A stretch of DNA of 64,000 nucleotides from Parapristionchus giblindavisi (GCA_943737045.1 CALSFV010000052.1:186001-250000), one strand, 5' to 3'. Counted from the stretch's first letter, positions 48,558 to 59,835 are shown. The notes: a model not told the origin generated them from the sequence alone. Made by a program: numbers and translations.

Positions 48558-48673
48558 TAAGGTACACCCGAGCTAATTTTTCTCAGCTTTGGTAGTGCTT
48601 TTTCGTAGACAAAGAAAGCGAGAGAGCATTGCGAGAGCGGAGATTTTGAAATTAGCTCGGGGTGTGCCTTTAA
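48558..48673. mobile_element. 115-bp MITE, copy 7, abutting FB8
   Basis: AAGGTACACCCGAGCTAATT to AATTAGCTCGGGGTGTGCCT, with TCGTAGACAAAGAAAGCGAG in the middle. Its terminal TTTAA is also the first base group of FB8. Confidence 0.88.
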
Positions 48674-50070
48674 GACACTAGCTCAGTAAGATTCGAGGGT
48701 TGAGCCAGTGACCCCGGACATCGACCTCACCGATTTGGCTCAAAATTTTTTTATGGATTCCCCCATGGGCCCCCATCACAAAATGGGTATTCATTTGGGC
48801 TGGGTCCTTGAAACATAAAAGTGGCGGGTTCTCGAAATTTGAAAAAATCGATTTTCGCCAAAAAAGTGGAGCGACCTAGGTTCAATGTTAGTGTCGATTA
48901 ATTACAAGTATGCCTAGACAACAAAAACTCGTTATAGGACGGTTCGGATATCCGATCGCAAACTGATTTTTTTACCTTCTCAAAACACATTAAAATTAAT
49001 TAAAATTTTAAATTACAAAATCGCACAATTATTTTTGCCTTATCTTATAGAGCAAAAAATTCCACGTCGAATGAGTGTAAAAATTAAAAAATCGATAGAC
49101 CCCTATTTTGAGAAAAATGGGCCTGACCATGACTCGAAAATATTTTTGTTTTCAAACCCCCTCATGTTTGTGCTCATATTGAAGATCTTTTTTGAGTAGA
49201 ACAACTTTTGCGTTGGACATTTTGTCTGAAACTTATGTACAAGAGAGATACACGATTTTCTGACCAATTTTGAGTTAAGCGAAATAAAAATATTTTTTGC
49301 AAAATCGTTTGTATCTCTCTTGTACATGAGTTTCAGACAAAACGTTCGACATGAAAGTTGTTCTACTCGACGAGCTCTTCAATATGAGTACAAACAATAG
49401 GGGTTTTAAAAATAAAAATATTTTCGAGTTATGGTCAGGCCCATTTTTCTCAAAATAGGGGTCTATCGATTTTTTAAATTTTTACCCTCATTCGACGCGG
49501 AATTTTTTGCTCTATAAGAAGAGGTAAAAATTGGACTGCGCTTTTTTGCTTTAAAAACATTTTATTTTCGTTTTCCTCAAAATTGCAGGAAAACGTGTGA
49601 AACTCTCTTGTACATGAGTTTCAAACAAAACGTTCAACATGAAAGTTGCTCTACTCGACGAGCTCTTCAATATGAGTACAAACATGAGGGGTTTTAAAAC
49701 AAAAAAAATTTCGAGTCATGGTCAGGCCCATTTTTCTCAAAATAGGGGTCTATCGATTTTTTTATTTTTACCCTCATTCGACGCGGAATTTTTTGCTCTA
49801 TAAGATAAGGCAAAAATAATTGTGCGATTTTGTAATTTAAAATTGTAATTAATTTTAATGTGTTTTGAGAAGGTAAAAAAATCAGTTTGCGATCGGATAT
49901 CCGAACCGTCCTATAACGAGTTTTTGTTGTCTAGGCATACTTGTAATTAATCGACACTAACATTGAACCTAGGTCTCTCCACTTTTTTTGGCGAAAATCG
50001 ATTTTTTTCAAATTTCGAGAACCCGCCACTTTTATGTTTCAAGGACCCTGCCCAAATGAATACCCATTTT

Positions 50071-50190
50071 CACAGTATTCTGGTCCAAGCCATTTTTCTT
50101 CCAAAGCAAGACAAAGGAGAGACCATTGTATTCGAGAGAGTTTGTATGTTGAGCGGTCGTTCTTGCTTTGAAAGTCATGAGAACGCTGTG
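50071..50190. mobile_element. 120-bp MITE nested in FB8
   Basis: Interrupts the arm word CCCATTTT-TGTGATGG: CACAGTATTCTGG at the left and TCATGAGAACGCTGTG at the right form imperfect inverted repeats, with TTT on both sides. The other arm of FB8 (near 48778) has the uninterrupted sequence. Confidence 0.78.
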
Positions 50191-50277
50191 TTTTGTGATG
50201 GGGGGTCATGGGGGTATCCACAAAAAATTTTTGAGCCAAATCGGTGAGGTCGATGTCCGGCACTACCGGGAGTCTTA

Positions 50278-50744
50278 TGCTGTGTTCAGAACTTGGAAAA
50301 TGCAAGAAAATGCGGAAAATGCTGTTCAAAAGTTCAGGTGGAAAATGCTCGAAAATGCTCGATTTTGGATCGAAAAAGATGGTTTTATACACTTTAAAAG
50401 CGTTGAACCTCGTTGTTTCATGGAAAACAGCTAACTTAGGTCATTTATAAAGTATGCTGCTGAAATAAATATCGTATGATCCTTTTTTGAGCACTTTGAG
50501 CCGAAAATCAACGAAAATGCTGCGAAAAATCAACCTAGCGAGTCCATATTTAAAATTATCACCTATCATCAATAAAATGCGTCCATAACACTGTTTGCGA
50601 CCAATAAACGCTGATATTAAACAAAAAAACCATTAAAATTTGCTTAAAATCCTCGAAAATGAGCATTTTCAGAGCATTTTCCGGCTGAACTTTTGAACAG
50701 CATTTTCTGCATTTTCGTGCATTTTCCAAGTTCTGAACACTGCA
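50278..50744. mobile_element. 467-bp foldback nested in FB8, TTA duplication
   Basis: Termini TGCTGTGTTCAGAACTTGG and CCAAGTTCTGAACACTGCA, with TTA at 50275-50277 and 50745-50747; FB8's terminal word GTCTTACTGAGCC is restored when the insert is removed. Arms are rich in GGAAAATGC. Confidence 0.88.
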
Positions 50745-50942
50745 TTACTGAGCCGGTGTCTTAAGAACAGCTTGAAATGTGTCATGAATGAATAAATAAT
50801 AGAGACTAGTGGAGATTCAGATCAACATAAAGAGAAATAGTTTTTTTCTTTGTGAAACCAATGGGTTGCGGACAAGATAGATGTATATTTCTCAAAACGT
50901 TTTAAACAATTTCAAAAAAAATCACCGAGAATTTTATTTATT

Positions 50943-51410
50943 CTATAAATTATTATTAATATTAAGTGATCTACCGTAGTAAGATGTTGTTTCTTGGTAG
51001 TGTAGAAATGATCCAGCAAGAGTGAAGCAGAGTCCAGCACAGGGGATAAGCCGAAAAACTCCCTTGACAATGCTCTCATGGACGAAATAGGAGTCCAAAA
51101 ACGACACGGCGAGTATCAAAACTGTGCCTGCGTTCAAAAACTTCCATCTTGCACTGCTTTCGTTTAAAACGGTCGATATAGAGCGAGGTGCATTCTTGCC
51201 ATGAGGCCGATCCTTTGCTGTGCGCTCAAATCCAGAGCTAGATCCATTCTTTCTCGGAGCCAGGTCTCCTGTTCTCAGCCTGACTTCAGAGCTCGGACCA
51301 TACATGTCCAGAGCTCGAATCGTTGCTCTGTGTCCGGATACAGGGCTCGGTACCGGAATCACAGTCCAATTCTTGTTCGTGTTGTTCATTTTCGTCGTTG
51401 TTCGTTCCAT
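50943..51410 (-). CDS. Small membrane protein, 155 residues, single exon
   Basis: Open frame from ATG at 51410 to the stop at 50943. The start follows a CATTTCAG acceptor by one base, again the trans-splice pattern seen at 37367, which is why I prefer this ATG to one four codons upstream. A polar N-terminal half (MERTTTKMNNTNKNW, many Ser/Arg/Pro) is followed by two hydrophobic helices (FLNAGTVLILAVSFLDSYFV and RLIPCAGLCFTLAGSFL) and a short tail. Function unknown. Confidence 0.55.
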   Translation of the reverse strand: MERTTTKMNNTNKNWTVIPVPSPVSGHRATIRALDMYGPSSEVRLRTGDLAPRKNGSSSGFERTAKDRPHGKNAPRSISTVLNESSARWKFLNAGTVLILAVSFLDSYFVHESIVKGVFRLIPCAGLCFTLAGSFLHYQETTSYYGRSLNINNNL

Positions 51411-51900
51411 TCTGAAATGCAAACCATCATATATTATAAAAATACTTTTGATTTAGATTCATTTACTTTCTAGAAAACAATTTAACTATGTCTTGATATT
51501 GAGCAATCAGTGTCAATTGAGCATAATTCAATTGAACATAAGTGAACTCAAGTAAAAAATGACTTAAATAAGTCAATTTAACATTGACACTGATTTTAAT
51601 TCATTGCAATAACACGTATTTTTAAAATGAATTTTCAAAAAGAGGTTTAAAAAAAGGTAACAACAGAATAGATTCACAGCAAAGAAAAGCTCGTAAATGA
51701 AACCTTTGGCATCGCGTTATCAATTCCTCTCCAAAATATGTCGATCGATACTGTTAGAGGCGTCAAACAAGGTAGAAATACAATTCTGCTTCTTTCTTAT
51801 CAAACATACATACATATTCCTACCCGTTAGCGTAAACTTTATGAGCAATATATTCGGCTATAAACTTCTGTCATATTCATGCCGACGTTTCGAATCCTTT

Positions 51901-52013
51901 TTAAAGGTATCCCCCCCCTAGTTAATTTGAATCTCTCCTCGATGAGAACACTCTCTCGCTTTCTTTCACTTACGTGAGAGTGTGGCTAGAGCTAGCGTGT
52001 AGTGTGACTTTAA
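51901..52013. mobile_element. 115-bp MITE, copy 8
   Basis: TTAAAGGTATCC to TGTGACTTTAA, with CTCTCTCGCTTTC / GTGAGAGTG inner stem. Confidence 0.75.
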
Positions 52014-52474
52014 ATAGCACAAACTACGCCCTCATTGTGTAGCGCAGTAGTCAATTCGCTTAGTGTGGGATTGTTTTGTACCTCGAATTTCTTATTGAAC
52101 GAGAGATCGTCATTCGTCTACACTGACCATACGATATTTTCAACACATTTCTGATTGTATGACTGAACAGTGGACCAAACGGAGTAAGCACGCAAGGCAA
52201 AAGTACGTTTGATGGACTGAATGTGTGACCGTTTCACTCAATCATAGGCTTTTTTTTTCCATAAGATACGAACGTTCTTAAAACACTTTCACCTGACGAA
52301 AGCGCAACTGGTTATGGCAACGACAACGTGAGTGTAGATAAGAGATTGTAATGATGATTGTAAATCAATGCACGACTAAATCAACTGACAAATCATCAAT
52401 ACTTTCTCTCGCAATACTTTCACATCATCTGTTATTGATTTTCAACACGACTTGAGGTGCCTTTTAGCTGAATT
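52014..52474. other. No gene seen
   Basis: Unique AT-rich spacer without a recognisable exon on either strand. Confidence 0.4.
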
Positions 52475-52640
52475 TCATCGGTGCAAATGTGAAACAGTTT
52501 CATTTCTCACCCGTTTTTTTCTCTCAGTTTCCATTAATACGATTTCCCACAAAACATCTTGATTAGACTGTTCAATGAACGGAATAGGTAAATATGGAAA
52601 GTGTACTTCATAAGTTATGTTCAATTCATTATCAGTCATG
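52475..52640 (-). CDS. Possible short gene or exon downstream of the structural protein gene
   Basis: Frame from ATG at 52640 (MTDNELNITYEVHFPYLPIP) to a stop at 52475, with a possible donor (CGG-GTGAGA) after ETERKKR. An ATTTATAG acceptor precedes the ATG by one base and lies about 40 bp after a TTTATT/AATAAA site that would end the upstream gene, the spacing seen in nematode operons. No downstream exon was found and the protein is not recognised. Confidence 0.3.
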
Positions 52641-52812
52641 CTATAAATAATGAGCGATCGGAAAACTTTAAACAAAGTTAATTTATTGCACGGTACATGA
52701 ACCCGATTAATAGCATTATAAGTGAGAATGATAACTGTTGAAACATTAGTCGGGCATTATGAGATGATCATTTGAAGGGCAATTCGAAGATATCACTCAA
52801 ATTTCATAAACC

Positions 52813-55472
52813 TCACTCCGAAGGCCGGGGCTTTCTTGAGCGACCTCCTTTGCGAGACGTCGGAGGAGGAGCTCCAGACGCAATGGGGTCCTGAGGAGGG
52901 GGAGGAGGAGGTGGTGGAGCTACAGGTATGGGAGGTGCTTGAGGAGGTGGAGGAGGGGGAGCTCCTGATCCGAAAAGTGACTGTGGGATAGGAGGGGGAG
53001 CTCCAGAGCCGACAGGGTCCTGAGGAGGAGGAGGAGGTGGTGGTGGAGCTACAGGTATGGAAGGTGCTTGAGGAGGTGGAGGAGGGGGAGCTCCTGATCC
53101 GAAAAGTGACTGGGGGATAGGTGGAGGAGCTCCAGAGCCGACAGGGTCCTGAGGAGGGGGAGGAGGAGGTGGTGGAGCTACAGGTATGGAGGGTCCTTGA
53201 GGTGGTGGAGGAGGAGGAGCTCCTGATCCGAAAAGTGACTGGGGGATTGGTGGAGGAGGAGCTCCAGAGCCGACAGGGTCCTGAGGAGGGGGAGGAGGAG
53301 GTGGTGGAGCTACAGGTATGGAGGGTCCTTGAGGAGGTGGAGGAGGAGGAGCTCCTGATCCGAAAAGTGACAGGGGTACAGGAGGAGGAGGAGCTCCAGA
53401 GACGATAGGGTCCTGAGGAGGGGGAGGAGGGGGAGCTCCAGAGACATCAGCAACGAATCCTCCTGGTGGTCCAGCTCTCTGTCGACCTCCCTTATTGGAT
53501 CTTCCATTGGACGGTCTAGCTTCAATAGGTGTTATAGGAGGGCCTTGCTCCAGTAGAGGTTCGGGCGCAGCTACGCTTGGTCCTCCTTGTAGCCCGTTCA
53601 CAGCGTCAGCCTGGTACTGAGATCCTCCTTGAGCTCCATAGTTACTTTGAGGAGGTCCATAAGAGCTCTTGGGAGCTCCATAATTGTTTTGTGGAGGTGA
53701 ATAAGATGTATGCTCTGCTTCAGCTTCGCCTCCTTGGCGTCGGGGTTCTACGGGAGCTCCATATTTGTTCCCAGTAGGTCCGTAGCTGCTCTGAGGAGGT
53801 CCATAAGAGTTCTTTGGAGCCCCATAATTGTTTTGGGGCGGATTATAAGAAGTATGTCCAGCTCCACCGTCGCCTTCTCCGAGTTCGGGCCCAGCTCCCG
53901 GTAGAGGGAATTGGGGTTCTCCGGGAGCTCCATACTTGTTTCCAGTAGGTCCGTAGCTGCTCTGAGGTGGTCCATATGAGCTCTTTGGAGCTCCGTAGTT
54001 GTTTTGGGGAGGTGAATAAGAAGTATGCATAGCTACACCGTCGCCTCCTTGGATTTCGGGCCCAGTTCCCGGTTCAGGGAATTGAGGTCCTCCGGGAGCT
54101 CCATAAGTGTTTCCTCCAGCTCCATAGTTGCTCTGAGGTGGTCCATATGAGCTCTTTGGAGCTCCGAAGTTGTTCTGGGGAGGTGAATAAGAAGCATGCC
54201 CAGCTCCACCGTCGCCTCCTGGGATTTCAGGCCCAGTTCCCGGTTCAGGGAATTGAGGTCCTCCGGGAGCTCCATACTTGTTTCCTCCAGCTCCATAGTT
54301 GCTCTGAAGTGGCCCGTATGAGTTCTTTGGAGCTCCGTAGTTGTTTTGGGGAGGTGAATAAGAAGTATGCTCAGCTCCACCGTCACCTCCTTGGATTTCG
54401 GGCCCAGTTCCCGGTTCAGGGAATTGAGGTCCTCCGGGAGCTCCATACTTGTTTCCTCCAGCTCCATAGTTGCTCTGAGGTGGCCCGTATGAGTTCTTTG
54501 GAGCGCCATAGTTGTTTTGGGGCGGAGTATAAGAAGTCTGTCCAGCACCATGATCGCCAGCTTGGAATTCTTGTCCAGCTCCTGCGCCAGCATCGAACTG
54601 AGTTCCTCCGGGAGCTCCATACCTGTTTCCACTAGCTCCATAATTGCTCTGAGGGGGTCCGTATGAGCTCTTCGGAGCTCCATAATTGTTCTGGGGAGGA
54701 GAATAAGGGGGCTGAGGGGGGCCATATCTGTTCTTGGATGGACGATAGTTGTTTCCGAAATTGTTCGGCCCGCGTACCTCTTCGGTTATCGCTGTTATCT
54801 GGTAGACGTTGCGGGGAGGAGGTCCAAAGTTATTCGGCGGCGGTCCAAAGTAGTCGTCGTGGCCATGGCCATGGTGCCGGTGACGTGGTCCGTAGCGATT
54901 CCGGTATGGTCCGAAGTCGTTCGGGAAAGGTCCAAAATTGTCGTGCGAAGGTCCGAAATTGTTCTGATTGGGTCCGAAATCATCGTGTGGTGGACCATAA
55001 TTGTTTTGTGGAGGTCCGTAGTTGCTGCCTCGACCGTAATCTTAAATAAATGGATTCAAATTTAAGGAGGATATTGACACATCTTCTCTCATTCATTTTA
55101 AATTTTTCCTCAATTCGGTTAACATATCGTCCACCCCCACTCTTTTTCGTCATTTATAATTACCCATTTCCCAAACCCCATTTCCCTGCTGCCTTTAATC
55201 GGATAACGTGACAGACCTCCAATAACCTATGATAATCATTTATTCTCTCTCATTTGTTGTGATAGAAATAAAGAATTAAAGAATTGCTAAAAGCATTGCT
55301 GAAAACACAGAATGACGGACACAGAGATATTACCCTACTTTTATTTATAAATTATTATGTTTATTTATATTGGAAAAAAAAGAATTATGTAATATTGCCT
55401 ACCTCCTGGAAATGGTGAAGCCGCAGCGTGATGGATGATAAAAGCGATTAGCAGCATCTTGAGTCGAACCAT
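52813..55472 (-). CDS. Secreted Pro/Gly/Tyr-rich repetitive structural protein, 765 residues
   Basis: Exon 1 55472-55403 gives the signal peptide MVRLKMLLIAFIIHHAAASP; exon 2 55040-52813 carries the rest (phase 1 junction making Asp). Three modules in order: a NYGPP/NNFGP region with a His-rich patch (RHRHHGHGHDD); about eight repeats built from YSPPQNNYGAPKSSYGPPQ and NYGAGGNKYGAPGGPQFP; then a proline block repeating SGAPPPPPPQ and IPVAPPPPPPPPQDP, with four to five copies. It ends in a basic tail (SRKGGRSRKPRPSE). Tyr-Gly-Ala-Pro repeats recall resilin-type elastomers and other tyrosine-crosslinked cuticle or eggshell proteins, so an extracellular matrix role is inferred. Frames on the other strand are shadows of the repeats. 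The second exon has no internal ATG for its first third, so the two-exon model matters. Confidence 0.85.
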
Positions 55473-56018
55473 GATAGGATAGTATAGCCACTTTGTACAC
55501 TCTCACTTTCATATCTTTTATAGGAAAAGTGTTCTTATTGAGTGTGGGGATGAGAGAGTGTGTAAAATGGCGAGTATGATCAACGAAGTGAGGTGAGAGA
55601 AAAGAAGAGTATGCGTTCGTTCGACCAACTAAAGCAGAACGGCGCACTTTTTCATCCCTTGTAGTTCGGTAAAGATAGGATAACAAATGGTTTAAGTCGA
55701 ATCGTTAAACTACGTTAAAAATTTATCCAAAAAGATGGGTGTAACGTGCTTTATGAACTCGTTTACTCATTTATTTTAATGATCAATATTTTTCGTATTT
55801 TTGTTCATTCATTCTGCTTTGAAGACTAGATGCGAATGTACCATAATTTCGCATACTTTTTGACATACACTTTTAGCAAAATAAGTGTTTAAAATAAGGA
55901 AGCGATTTATTGTGCATAATTTCTCACGTACACGAAATATGTAGTATCTCACTGTTATCAAGTTCTGACACCTACAAAACTTGCAAAAATTACTTTATCA
56001 AAACAATTTATTTAAATA
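55473..56018. promoter_or_regulatory. Upstream region of the structural protein gene; no other gene
   Basis: AT-rich spacer between the structural gene's start and the end of the STR gene. It should include the promoter of the minus-strand structural gene, but no specific element can be named. Confidence 0.35.
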
Positions 56019-58586
56019 CTATCTTAGGTCAATGGCAATGGTCGTCGTAGTAGATACGTTTGATCTTCTTGATGATAAAAAGCATAAAATTCCACTCCTG
56101 AATTTCAAATAATTACAAATATTTCATAATTTATAAATAATTCATAGCAACTACATAAATTTAGTTTATTTTACAGACGTTCAAACATAATGAAAATACT
56201 GAGGGAGGGCAAAATATTGAAAGACAGAATTTTCGTTTTTGTTTTCTAATCGCTGTTACCTGTAGCTTTTCACTCCGAACATTACCACAAGCGCATCAAA
56301 CAGCGGAAAGAACGTGAGCGAAGTTGAGCACAGATTCGGAAATATCTCGATGTGCAATCCGATCAATGCAGTATTGATCGCACCCGCACACGGAAAATAC
56401 ACGATCAATAGAGGGATCAAAGTCTATAATATAATTAATAATATTAGTATATGTACAATTATAGGATTGCATGCACTTTCAATGTAAATTTTAAAAAAAA
56501 GGTATGTATAATATATATTATTCAAGTATAATATATATTATTCACGTGACTCAAAAAGAAGTAGAAAAAACCTGTACTAGAAGAGTCCTCATCATTCCCT
56601 TTTGTAGCCTTTTTGTTTTCTCGCTCCACTCAGCATTTTTCGTTCTAAATTTGAACGGGTTTCTACTTTCGAAAAATCAATAATTACTTAAAACTTCTAA
56701 TGATCTCCACTGTGCAGTAGAATATGACCGAGCACCAAAATGTCTTTATAGCATTGAGTACCATTGTACCGACGAAGGCCCTTACACGCAGACCGTTCTC
56801 ATTCTAAATTAATTACTCTGTGATATCAAAACTTAAAGTATATTTTCACATGAAGTGGAATTGTCTACTTCAAGTGGTATATACATATACTGTAATATAT
56901 TTCTTCAAACGTTCATTCACTTGAAGTAGACTTATAGTTAGAGTAAAGTTCAAGCGCCATATTTTAAGTATTATACTTTAAGTTTTGGAATACCAGAGTA
57001 TCTTTATTGTCGAACATTTTCAACGAACAAACGTACATAGTAATAGGATGCGATATGCCCTTCGCCTTTTCCACCAAATTCTCCATCGAGAAAGGGCTTA
57101 AGATAAGCGCGAGTTTCATCATCCGAATCTTGATTGACATAACAGTTACTGAACCTGAAGAATATCTTTTGGCAATCTGCCATATCGCGAAATTCATTCA
57201 AGGTGTTTTCTCGATCTTAGAAATCATTCGTACAGTCTTACGACTTCACACAATATTTTTGATTACACTATCAAAAAACAAAGTTTTCCCCTGGTAAACA
57301 GTAAAAAACCAACCACAGTGCATTTTGAATGACGACAGTTGTTGTGACAATGATGCATGTCGTACTTTTCGTATAGAATCCAAGAAGACCTGGTCTATAG
57401 GTAAAGTGTATTCAATGTGAATTATTTTCTTCGTTTCCCAATTACCATTCTCTCGCATTTTATTTTTTTCCTATTTCAATTTTTTTTCGAAAAAAATTTT
57501 TACTTGTTCAAACATCCTTCAGGTGCATAATAAATAAAATAAATAAAAATAAGAGATGGCATTTCAAACCTTGTCGTTGCGATTAATCTATAAACGAATA
57601 AGTGACCTAACAACGGCATTGCCTGCGAAAATACACTGGCAAAGAGACAGATTGAAAACTGGAAGAATGAGAAATCATTACTATGTGCAGGCTCTGAAAC
57701 AAACCTTTGAAGTCAAAACACCATTGGAAAACATAAGAAATGCTTGTTTATATGTACAAATGATCTATCAAATATTGATTAGCTAGTTTTCGAGTTAAAC
57801 AAGCATACCGGAAGAGTTAAAAAGTGTACAACGGGAAACATTATATCATTTATGGCAAACGCAAGTAGAAGATATTTATAGGATCCGAAATCGTTCGATG
57901 ATTTCGTAATTATTAGATATATCAATAATATATTTACTATGATTGATAATGCTGAAACGACAATGTCAACTTGTTAAAGGTGGAGGAGACCCGCGAATGT
58001 TCATGCAAATCTCTTACATCTCGCTTATGCAATTGTCAAATGATATGCAAGAAGATAGAGTGATCACTCATCAGTTCCTTACTATTAGCGTAGTGGTAAA
58101 GCCTCTGACTAGCTATGCGCTTGCTCGCGGGTTCGAATCCTATTGCCGAACTTTCGTATTTTCAAAAAGCGCTCCTTTGCCTGCGATTGCTAGCATGATT
58201 CTTTCATGATTCTAGCGATCAATAAGCTGAATTAGCATTTAATATATGGTGCACGGTATGTAGAATTACTTTTGCTAATTTTCTGCCTTCACAGTTTGTT
58301 CACGAAAATATTCACGGGAATCCACATTTAAAGCGCCATCCCAAGTTATTTTCGAAACTCTCCGCGCTGGCCACACTTTATCGCGTTTTTTGTCTATGAG
58401 AGAGTATCGACAATACGAAGAGCAAAATTTGCTTGGGGTGTGCCTTTAAAAAATGCAGATATTATAACTAAAACTAAGCTTACTTATGTTGAAAAATTCG
58501 ATGGTAGCGTAAAGTTCAAAGAGCGGCCGCTTTTCCTCGGCAACCAATATCTGCGAACTTTCCTTGATAAATTGAAATGTTTCCAT
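56019..58586 (-). CDS. STR-superfamily chemoreceptor GPCR, complete, 357 residues
   Basis: Nine minus-strand exons with fully consistent phases: 58586-58484, 57951-57809, 57691-57570, 57394-57300, 57215-57037, 56803-56688, 56644-56572, 56423-56260, 56097-56019 (1074 nt). Family hallmarks in order: TM1 SIIVNILLIYLIITK followed by FGSYKYLLLAF; TM3 end HLFVYRLIATTRPGLL; TM4 TTTVVIQNALWLVFY; second extracellular loop DSDDETRAYLKPFLDGEFG; TM5 AFVGTMVLNAIKTFWCSVIF; the pre-TM6 stretch SEKTKRLQKGMMRTLLVQ; TM6 LIPLLIVYFPCAGAI; TM7 SLTFFPLFDALVVMFGVKSY. These are the positions conserved in nematode str/srj receptors, which sit in sensory-neuron cilia and detect odorants. The third exon uses the second of two overlapping AGs (TTTCAGAG). 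Intron 1 contains a tRNA-like sequence. The N-terminal exon is the least certain. Confidence 0.85.
58079..58147 (+). mobile_element. tRNA-like (SINE or tRNA pseudogene) sequence in STR intron 1
   Basis: A box TAGCGTAGTGG and B box GGGTTCGAATCC at tRNA spacing, but acceptor and T stems pair poorly, so not a functional tRNA. Opposite in strand to the host gene. No clear target duplication. Confidence 0.55.
58327..58449. mobile_element. 115-bp MITE, copy 9, in STR intron 1 side
   Basis: TTTAAAGCGCCATCCCAAG to TTGGGGTGTGCCTTTAA with a GAGAGAGTATCG inner stem; ends 35 bp from the first STR exon. Confidence 0.8.
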
Positions 58587-58869
58587 AGCTGAGACGAGCG
58601 AATGATCAGAAAGAGGAAAAGGACATGAGAGTTCATACGATAGATTGTTACTTTCTATTCATTATAGTTTACTAAACCTCTGTGAATACGCTCTAATTTC
58701 GTCTGTAGCTTGAGTTTTTTTCCTCTGAATATAGGAAAATGATTCACTCCTACGTATGATTTGACGACGACGTCTACGTGACTTTGTGAGTACACTAATT
58801 AGTTGTTTCAACAAGGACTCGTACTAAAGTATATTGCACCTATTGAAGTGTTCAAGTCATGGGAAGTCG

Positions 58870-58987
58870 TTAAAGGCGCATCCCAAACCAATTTGAACCC
58901 TACCGCTCTGGCCACAGTCTCTCGCTCTATTTGACTACGAGGGAGCGTTGCCAGAGAGCTTCAAATTAGATCGGGCTGTGCCTTTAA
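58870..58987. mobile_element. 115-bp MITE, copy 10, upstream of STR gene
   Basis: TTAAAGGCGCATCCCAAACC to GGGCTGTGCCTTTAA; GCTCTGGCCACAGTCTCTCG / GCGTTGCCAGAGAGC stem. About 290 bp upstream of the STR start. Confidence 0.85.
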
Positions 58988-59724
58988 GCTTAAATGCAAC
59001 ATCTGAGAATCGGAATAGATTCTCGATTAGTAATATAAGTGCAACAACATGATTGAACTCGATCAAAGTTTAAAGATCAAAGATCTAAGATTTTGTCGTT
59101 TCGATTTACCTTCGACGACAAAACTCTTTTGGTTACTTACAATGCAAAATGAAAATTGCACTCTTTTTGGCATATTTTTAGACCCTTATTGCTAGAGACA
59201 GCATAACAAATCAGCATTACTGCACGAAGCAACACAAAGTAAAAATATTTTAGTATTTGCGATGAAGAAATGAACATAATACCAACTGATAGATGAAATC
59301 TAGGAAGAAATGAGACGAGTGAAACATATTCCGAGAGGAAGAATTTTGCAATATCAGATGTAACATCTCTTGATAAATGTGTATAAATGAAGTAAAACTC
59401 ATTGACGAGTAAATAATGTCATCGAAGATTGCATGATAATCACCGAATCAACTAATCGCAATGGTGAGTAACGGATTAAAAAAGATACCAATAAAGTATT
59501 CACAATCATTGAACTCAGTCATCATGATCACCGATTTAAAAAATTCTTATTTATATTATGGCAATTCAGAGATTCAATTCCTATTCTGTCGTGGATGATG
59601 GACACGACATGACTCATACAAGTATTCTTTCGATCGGTTTTGAAATATGTAAAAGTCACATAGACATGGTCAGAGTCTAACAAATTATTCTTTATCCCTT
59701 TACGATCAATCAATAAACAACTTG
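58988..59724. other. No gene seen
   Basis: AT-rich; short minus-strand frames without splice support. May include STR regulatory sequence. Confidence 0.4.
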
Positions 59725-59802
59725 AACAAGCTCTCTCGTAGACAAAGAAAGCGAGAGAGCATGGCCAGAGTAGAATTTTAAATTAGCTAATTGGTGTACC
59801 TT
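59725..59802. mobile_element. 115-bp MITE, copy 11, partial
   Basis: CTCTCTCGTAGACAAAGAAA, GCGAGAGAGCATGGCCAGAG and AATTAGCTAATTGGTGTACC are recognisable; the left end is missing. Confidence 0.7.
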
Positions 59803-59835
59803 TGAGATCTGGAACGGGTTTGATCAAATGATCAA

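Larger units (their letters stand above)
48671..50764. mobile_element. Foldback element FB8, FB3-related
   Basis: Termini TTAAGACACTAGCTCAGTAA and ACTGAGCCGGTGTCTTAA. The first 300 bases follow FB3 closely (ATCGACCTCACCGATTTGG; GATCGCAAACTGATTTTTTT near 48953, mirrored near 49876) and then diverge. The right arm is longer because it holds two nested elements at 50071-50190 and 50278-50744. Confidence 0.87.

Noticed and set aside
54033..54725. A 230-codon Leu/Met-rich protein
   Set aside because: An alternative frame of the repeated structural-protein exon; the YGAP frame is continuous, has a signal-peptide exon and explains the repeats.
57004..57201. A separate 65-residue protein
   Set aside because: It is the fourth-to-fifth helix loop exon of the STR receptor read through its splice donor.
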